Source: Burkholderiales bacterium
GTDB lineage: Bacteria; Pseudomonadota; Gammaproteobacteria; Burkholderiales; SG8-41
Direction: 5' to 3'
Length of the DNA: 9,745 bases
Assembly: GCA_005800795.1 (NCBI GenBank)
Contig: SYEN01000029.1
Span: forward strand, 1-9,745
The notes under the pieces: model-generated
What the model was told of the DNA's origin: nothing
The model's database searches: none
The model's input: only the letters and a program-made list of their open reading frames with translations
Made by a program: the position numbers and the translations under genes
Shown: positions 6,354-9,745 of the stretch, piece after piece
Layout of the letters: each line of letters opens with the position of its first letter
Position numbering within the stretch: position 1 is the first letter of the stretch

Positions 6354-7663
6354 GCGCGTGCCACCCAGCGCGGCACTACACCCGCCGCGCCCTTACCCGC
6401 CTGAAATGCACAGTCGATACCCAGCCCCGCCACCCACACGAGCTGCCCGCCCGACCACAGATACGGCAGCTGTGCACGCTGCCACGGCGGCACGCGGTAC
6501 TCCTGATAGAGATCTTTCACCGGGCGGCGCGGCCGCGCGGCGTCGGGCTGGAGTTTTTCGCCACCTTGCCGCAAACGCAGCACCACCGGCTTGGCGAGCA
6601 GTCGCGCGAGATCGATACCCGCGCCACGCACGCGACGCATTTCCAGCATGGCCTTCAATTCCGGCACCACCAGCCGGCGTTCTTCGCGCCAGCGGCAGGC
6701 GAAGTCCCCTGGACTATCCGGTTGCGGTGGCGTCACATGCAGCGCACCGGCATAGCGCCGTAGCGCATGCTCGCCAATATCCACACAAACCCGCGCATCA
6801 GCTTTCGCTGTAGTCACTTGACGCAAGGCTTCGCCGAGCCGTCGCGCATCGGGCATGGCGACGCGACGCGACGCGAGAAAATACCGCAGTAAATTACGTG
6901 CGCGTGCAGCCGGCAACGCCTGCAACGCTTTGACAGACAACGATTCGCCGGTGAGCGCGTCCGCACCATCGATACGCGCCAGATCATCCAGCAGCTGCGC
7001 CGCTTCCGCCATATGCGTGGCCGCGCGCGTCAGCCCATTGCGGTAATCCGGCGCGCGCTTCTCGATAAGCGGCAGCACTTCAAGACGCAGAAAATTGCGC
7101 AGGTAATAGGTGTCCTGGTTGCTTTCGTCCTCGATCCACGCCAGCCGGCGCGCCGCAGCGTAGGTTTCGATATCGTGCCGCGTAGCGCCGAGCAAGGGCC
7201 GTAGCAAGGTCAAGCCGGGACGCGTACTATCTACACGTGCCGCCGGCATCGCGGCGAGCCCTTTGACGCCCGCGCCGCGCAGTAATTGCAGCAACACGGT
7301 TTCGGCCTGATCGTCGGCATGCTGCGCCAGCGCCACATAGTTGGCGGGCTGCGCGCGGTAGGCCGCGTAACGTGCCTCCCGCGCGGCGGCTTCCAGGCTG
7401 TCGCCACGCGCCACGGTCACTTTGACCACGCGCAACGGCACGCCGTAGCTGCGGCACAGCTTGCGGCAAAAGCGCGCCCATTGTCCGGCGTTGGCGCTGA
7501 TCTGGTGATTGACGTGCAAAGCACTCAGCTTCCAGCCCTGTTGGAGTGCCAGCGCAACCAGTACGTCCAACAGCACCACTGAATCGATGCCGCCGCTCAA
7601 ACCCACGCACAGGCGGGCGCCGCGCGGCACGGCAGACAGCACATCCAGACAGCGTTGCTTCAT
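6350..7663 (-). CDS. tilS: tRNA(Ile)-lysidine synthetase
   Basis: Uses ATP to attach lysine to C34 of the tRNA-Ile with CAU anticodon, changing its decoding from AUG to AUA; essential in most bacteria. The 437-residue product has the PP-loop SGGIDS (23-28), the block HADDQAETVLLQLLRGAG (115-132) and DESNQDTYYLRN (179-190) of the catalytic domain. A central helical region follows, then the TilS C-terminal domain from about 359 (VVLRLRQGGEKL, then KDLYQE and VPPWQR). Length is normal for proteobacteria. Its ATG overlaps the accA stop by ATGA and its own stop overlaps the kinase start by ATGA, so it is the middle gene of a tightly coupled transcript. The accA-tilS pairing is common in Betaproteobacteria. 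Confidence 0.97.
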   Translation of the reverse strand: MKQRCLDVLSAVPRGARLCVGLSGGIDSVVLLDVLVALALQQGWKLSALHVNHQISANAGQWARFCRKLCRSYGVPLRVVKVTVARGDSLEAAAREARYAAYRAQPANYVALAQHADDQAETVLLQLLRGAGVKGLAAMPAARVDSTRPGLTLLRPLLGATRHDIETYAAARRLAWIEDESNQDTYYLRNFLRLEVLPLIEKRAPDYRNGLTRAATHMAEAAQLLDDLARIDGADALTGESLSVKALQALPAARARNLLRYFLASRRVAMPDARRLGEALRQVTTAKADARVCVDIGEHALRRYAGALHVTPPQPDSPGDFACRWREERRLVVPELKAMLEMRRVRGAGIDLARLLAKPVVLRLRQGGEKLQPDAARPRRPVKDLYQEYRVPPWQRAQLPYLWSGGQLVWVAGLGIDCAFQAGKGAAGVVPRWVARA

Positions 7664-8637
7664 GCGCCCGGCTTTCCTTCGATTTCCTTGAATTTGCCGT
7701 AGCCCATTAATTTGTCGAATCGCTCTGCCAGCAGTTCATCAAGAGATTTGTCTTTCACGGAGCGCCAGCCATCGGCCAGCGCTTTTTTCATCAACTGCAT
7801 CATCGCCTCCGGGTCGCGGTGCGCACCGCCCAGGGGTTCATTGACAATTTTGTCGATCAATCCGAGTGCCTTCAAACGCGTGGCGGTGATGCCCAGCGTC
7901 TCGGCGGCCTCCGAGGCCTTGCCGGCGTCCTTCCATAAAATCGCGGCGCAGCCTTCGGGCGAAATGACCGAGTAGGTCGAATACTGCAACATCATTGTCA
8001 CGTCGCCCACCGCAATTGCCAATGCACCGCCGGAACCGCCCTCGCCGATCACCGTGCAAATAATCGGCGTGCGCAGTTCCGCCATCACGTAGAGATTGTG
8101 GCCGATGGCTTCCGACTGACCACGGGCTTCGGCATCCACGCCGGGGTACGCGCCGGGCGTATCGATAAAGGTGAACACCGGCATGCTGAATTTTTCTGCG
8201 AGCTTCATCAGCCGCAACGCCTTGCGATACCCCTCCGGCCGCGGCATACCAAAGTTGCGCAACGTGCGCTCCCGGGTGTCACGGCCTTTTTGATGGCCGA
8301 TCACCATCACGCTTTGCTCGTTTAGACGTGCGATACCGCCGACAATGGCTGGATCGTCGCCGAACATACGATCGCCATGCAGTTCCTCAAAACCGGTAAA
8401 CAGCGCGTTGATGTAATCCAGCGTATAAGGCCGCTGCGGATGCCTCGCCACCTTGGCTATCTGCCACGCGGTGAGTTTGGCGTAGATTTCTTTGGTCAGC
8501 CCCTGACTTTTCTTGGTAAGGCGATTAATTTCATCGGAAATATCCACCGCCGTATCGTCCTGCGAAAAACGCAATTCCTCAATGCGCAATTCGAGCTCTT
8601 CGACGGGTTTTTCGAAATCGAGGAAGGTTTGTTTCAT
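7660..8637 (-). CDS. accA: Acetyl-CoA carboxylase carboxyltransferase subunit alpha
   Basis: With AccD it forms the carboxyltransferase that moves CO2 from carboxybiotin (AccB) to acetyl-CoA, giving malonyl-CoA, the first committed step of fatty acid synthesis in the cytoplasm. The 325-residue product is of usual length and starts typically (MKQTFLDFEKPVEEL). Conserved blocks include RPYTLDYI (69-76), FEELHGDR (83-90), GHQKGRDT (114-121), IDTPGAYPG (158-166), GEGGSGGALA (198-207, oxyanion and CoA region) and SPEGCAAILW (226-235). The accD partner is not in the window, as is normal where accA and accD are unlinked. The ATG at 8637 fits the family start exactly, but no clear Shine-Dalgarno sequence precedes it (ATCATCCTGCC). 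It heads the accA-tilS-kinase-hpt run. Confidence 0.98.
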   Translation of the reverse strand: MKQTFLDFEKPVEELELRIEELRFSQDDTAVDISDEINRLTKKSQGLTKEIYAKLTAWQIAKVARHPQRPYTLDYINALFTGFEELHGDRMFGDDPAIVGGIARLNEQSVMVIGHQKGRDTRERTLRNFGMPRPEGYRKALRLMKLAEKFSMPVFTFIDTPGAYPGVDAEARGQSEAIGHNLYVMAELRTPIICTVIGEGGSGGALAIAVGDVTMMLQYSTYSVISPEGCAAILWKDAGKASEAAETLGITATRLKALGLIDKIVNEPLGGAHRDPEAMMQLMKKALADGWRSVKDKSLDELLAERFDKLMGYGKFKEIEGKPGA

Positions 8638-8664
8638 GGCAGGATGATACCGTGCTTGAAAAGT

Positions 8665-8742
8665 GAAGGGTGAAGGGTTGCTACGCGACCGGTTGGGGCA
8701 GTGGTTGACGCCTCACTCTTCCTCCTCTCCCCTTTTCCCTTC
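8665..8742. repeat. Low-complexity intergenic repeat: tandem 7-mer facing a pyrimidine tract
   Basis: TGAAGGG occurs twice in tandem at 8664-8677. An uninterrupted 30-base pyrimidine run occupies 8716-8745. GAAGGGTGAAGGG (8665-8677) matches the reverse complement of 8730-8742 at 11 of 13 positions, so the two parts form an imperfect inverted repeat with a loop of about 52 bases. It fills most of the 118-base gap between ggt and accA. It may contribute to the ggt transcript end or be simple-sequence expansion. No clear accA promoter was found here. Confidence 0.4.
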
Positions 8743-8755
8743 CCTATTTACGCCA

Positions 8756-9745
8756 TCAATACCAGGCCACATCCGCCCCACGCGGATCGCTGGCAGCCTC
8801 GGCCAGCCCCGTTTGCCGGGATTTAAACACCGCCTGCATGTTGCCCCACTTGCGGTTCACTTCGCTAATCGTGTGGCCCTTAGCCTGCAGCGCCGTGCGC
8901 CATTCCGCGGTAAAACCTTCGGGTTCGACCTCGATGCGATCCGGCCAGAATTGATGGTGGTAACGCGGTATGGCCACCAGGCGTTTGAGATCAACCTCCG
9001 GCGTGCGCAAATAGTCCAGCACACCGAGCAGCACCATGCTGATGATGCGCGAGCCACCCGGCGCGCCAAGAATTAGGACGCCGCGTTCGTCTTCAACAAA
9101 GGTCGGCGTCATACTCGACAACGGTCGCTTGCCCGGCGCGATGGCATTGGCGGCGCTGCCGCGCAGGCGGTAACTGTTGGGCAAATCCTCGCGCAGCGTG
9201 AAGTCATCCATCTCGTTGTTAAGCAGCACGCCGGTGCCTTTGGCCACCAGCCCTGAGCCGAAAATCCAGTTCACGGTGAGCGTTGCGCCGACGCGATTGC
9301 CCACCGCGTCTATCACCGAAAAATGCGTGGTGTTGCGACTCTCGGCTTTTGCGCTCTCTCGCATGCCCAGCTGGTCACTGGCGGTGGCCGCCGTCGGCGA
9401 TATGGATGTAACTATTTGTTTTATATAACTATTTTCTACAAGGGCTGCAACCGGCACTTGGGCATGATCCGGGTCGCCCAACTGAATACGGTCGCGAAAC
9501 ACGCGCCGCAATACTTCGGCGATGGTATGCGCCGATTCCGCATCCGACACACCCGCCACGTTCAAATGCGAAAGCATGCCGAACGCCTGCGTCAGTGCAA
9601 TGCCACCCGCCGATGGTAGCGCGGCAGTGGTGATCGCGGCACCGCGATACGTCACTCGCATCGGCTCACGCTCAACCACGCGATAATTTTCCAGATCAGA
9701 CAATTGCCACGCGCCACCCGCCGCATTCACGCCTTCAACCAGCGC
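8756..9745 (-). CDS. ggt: Gamma-glutamyltransferase, 3' part (small subunit and end of large subunit)
   Basis: Hydrolyses glutathione and other gamma-glutamyl compounds or transfers the gamma-glutamyl group; family members are usually periplasmic Ntn hydrolases that cut themselves into two subunits. The frame is open through the right edge, so 329 C-terminal residues are visible and the start, including any signal peptide, is missing. The nucleophile is the first Thr of TTHFSV (codon at 9331-9329), where self-cleavage would create the small subunit's N-terminus. Downstream are the asparagine-containing VNWIFGSG, NNEMDDF, KRPLSSMTP with the paired serines, and the oxyanion loop GAPGGSRII. All key residues are present, so this part looks active. 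The gene ends VAWY. The stretch coding ENSYIKQIVTSI just before the cleavage region is unusually AT-rich. The 118-base gap to accA suggests a separate transcription unit. Confidence 0.95.
   Translation of the reverse strand, partial: ALVEGVNAAGGAWQLSDLENYRVVEREPMRVTYRGAAITTAALPSAGGIALTQAFGMLSHLNVAGVSDAESAHTIAEVLRRVFRDRIQLGDPDHAQVPVAALVENSYIKQIVTSISPTAATASDQLGMRESAKAESRNTTHFSVIDAVGNRVGATLTVNWIFGSGLVAKGTGVLLNNEMDDFTLREDLPNSYRLRGSAANAIAPGKRPLSSMTPTFVEDERGVLILGAPGGSRIISMVLLGVLDYLRTPEVDLKRLVAIPRYHHQFWPDRIEVEPEGFTAEWRTALQAKGHTISEVNRKWGNMQAVFKSRQTGLAEAASDPRGADVAWY

Noticed and set aside
5850..6404. Plus-strand frame of 184 codons across the kinase/tilS junction, and similar frames at 4050-4869
   Set aside because: Antisense shadows of the CHASE2 kinase and tilS in GC-rich DNA. 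Compositions are typical of antisense reading, with no domain match.

Overview
The window reads as chromosome from a moderately GC-rich betaproteobacterium. The evidence is the protein character of AccA, TilS, RlmN and Ndk, the neighbouring accA-tilS and ndk-rlmN pairs, and a FecR/LysM protein beside a CHASE2 sensor kinase. The genus cannot be fixed from the sequence alone. Every convincing gene lies on the minus strand, so transcription runs from high to low coordinates. There is no sign of an integrated phage, insertion sequence or CRISPR array.

Layout in transcription order. (1) 9745-8756 is the 3' part of a gamma-glutamyltransferase gene that runs off the right edge. (2) 8755-8638 is a low-complexity intergenic stretch with a tandem 7-mer and a 30-base pyrimidine run. 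(3) 8637-3577 is a compact four-gene run: accA, tilS, a CHASE2 hybrid histidine kinase and a stand-alone Hpt protein. The first three genes are joined by two 4-base ATGA stop/start overlaps, and Hpt follows after 29 bases. (4) 3576-3387 is a 190-base intergenic region with an elaborate potential stem-loop and an AT-rich palindrome. (5) 3386-1767 encodes an exported LysM-FecR protein with three C-terminal Fn3-like repeats. (6) 1766-1637 holds a terminator-like hairpin and the ndk leader. (7) 1636-22 is ndk followed by rlmN, 16 bases apart. No gene was found in bases 1-21.

Functionally, housekeeping genes (fatty acid synthesis, tRNA-Ile lysidine formation, NTP balance, 23S rRNA/tRNA A2503/A37 methylation) flank a sensory cassette. 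The kinase has an extracytoplasmic CHASE2 sensor, a His-kinase core and a receiver. The small Hpt protein could pass phosphate onward. The LysM-FecR protein would sit in the periplasm, where it could act as an envelope-side partner of CHASE2. No output response regulator lies in the window. The best candidates for something not routinely described are the structured intergenic element at about 3421-3510 and the Hpt protein, which lacks the usual lysine after its phosphorylatable histidine.
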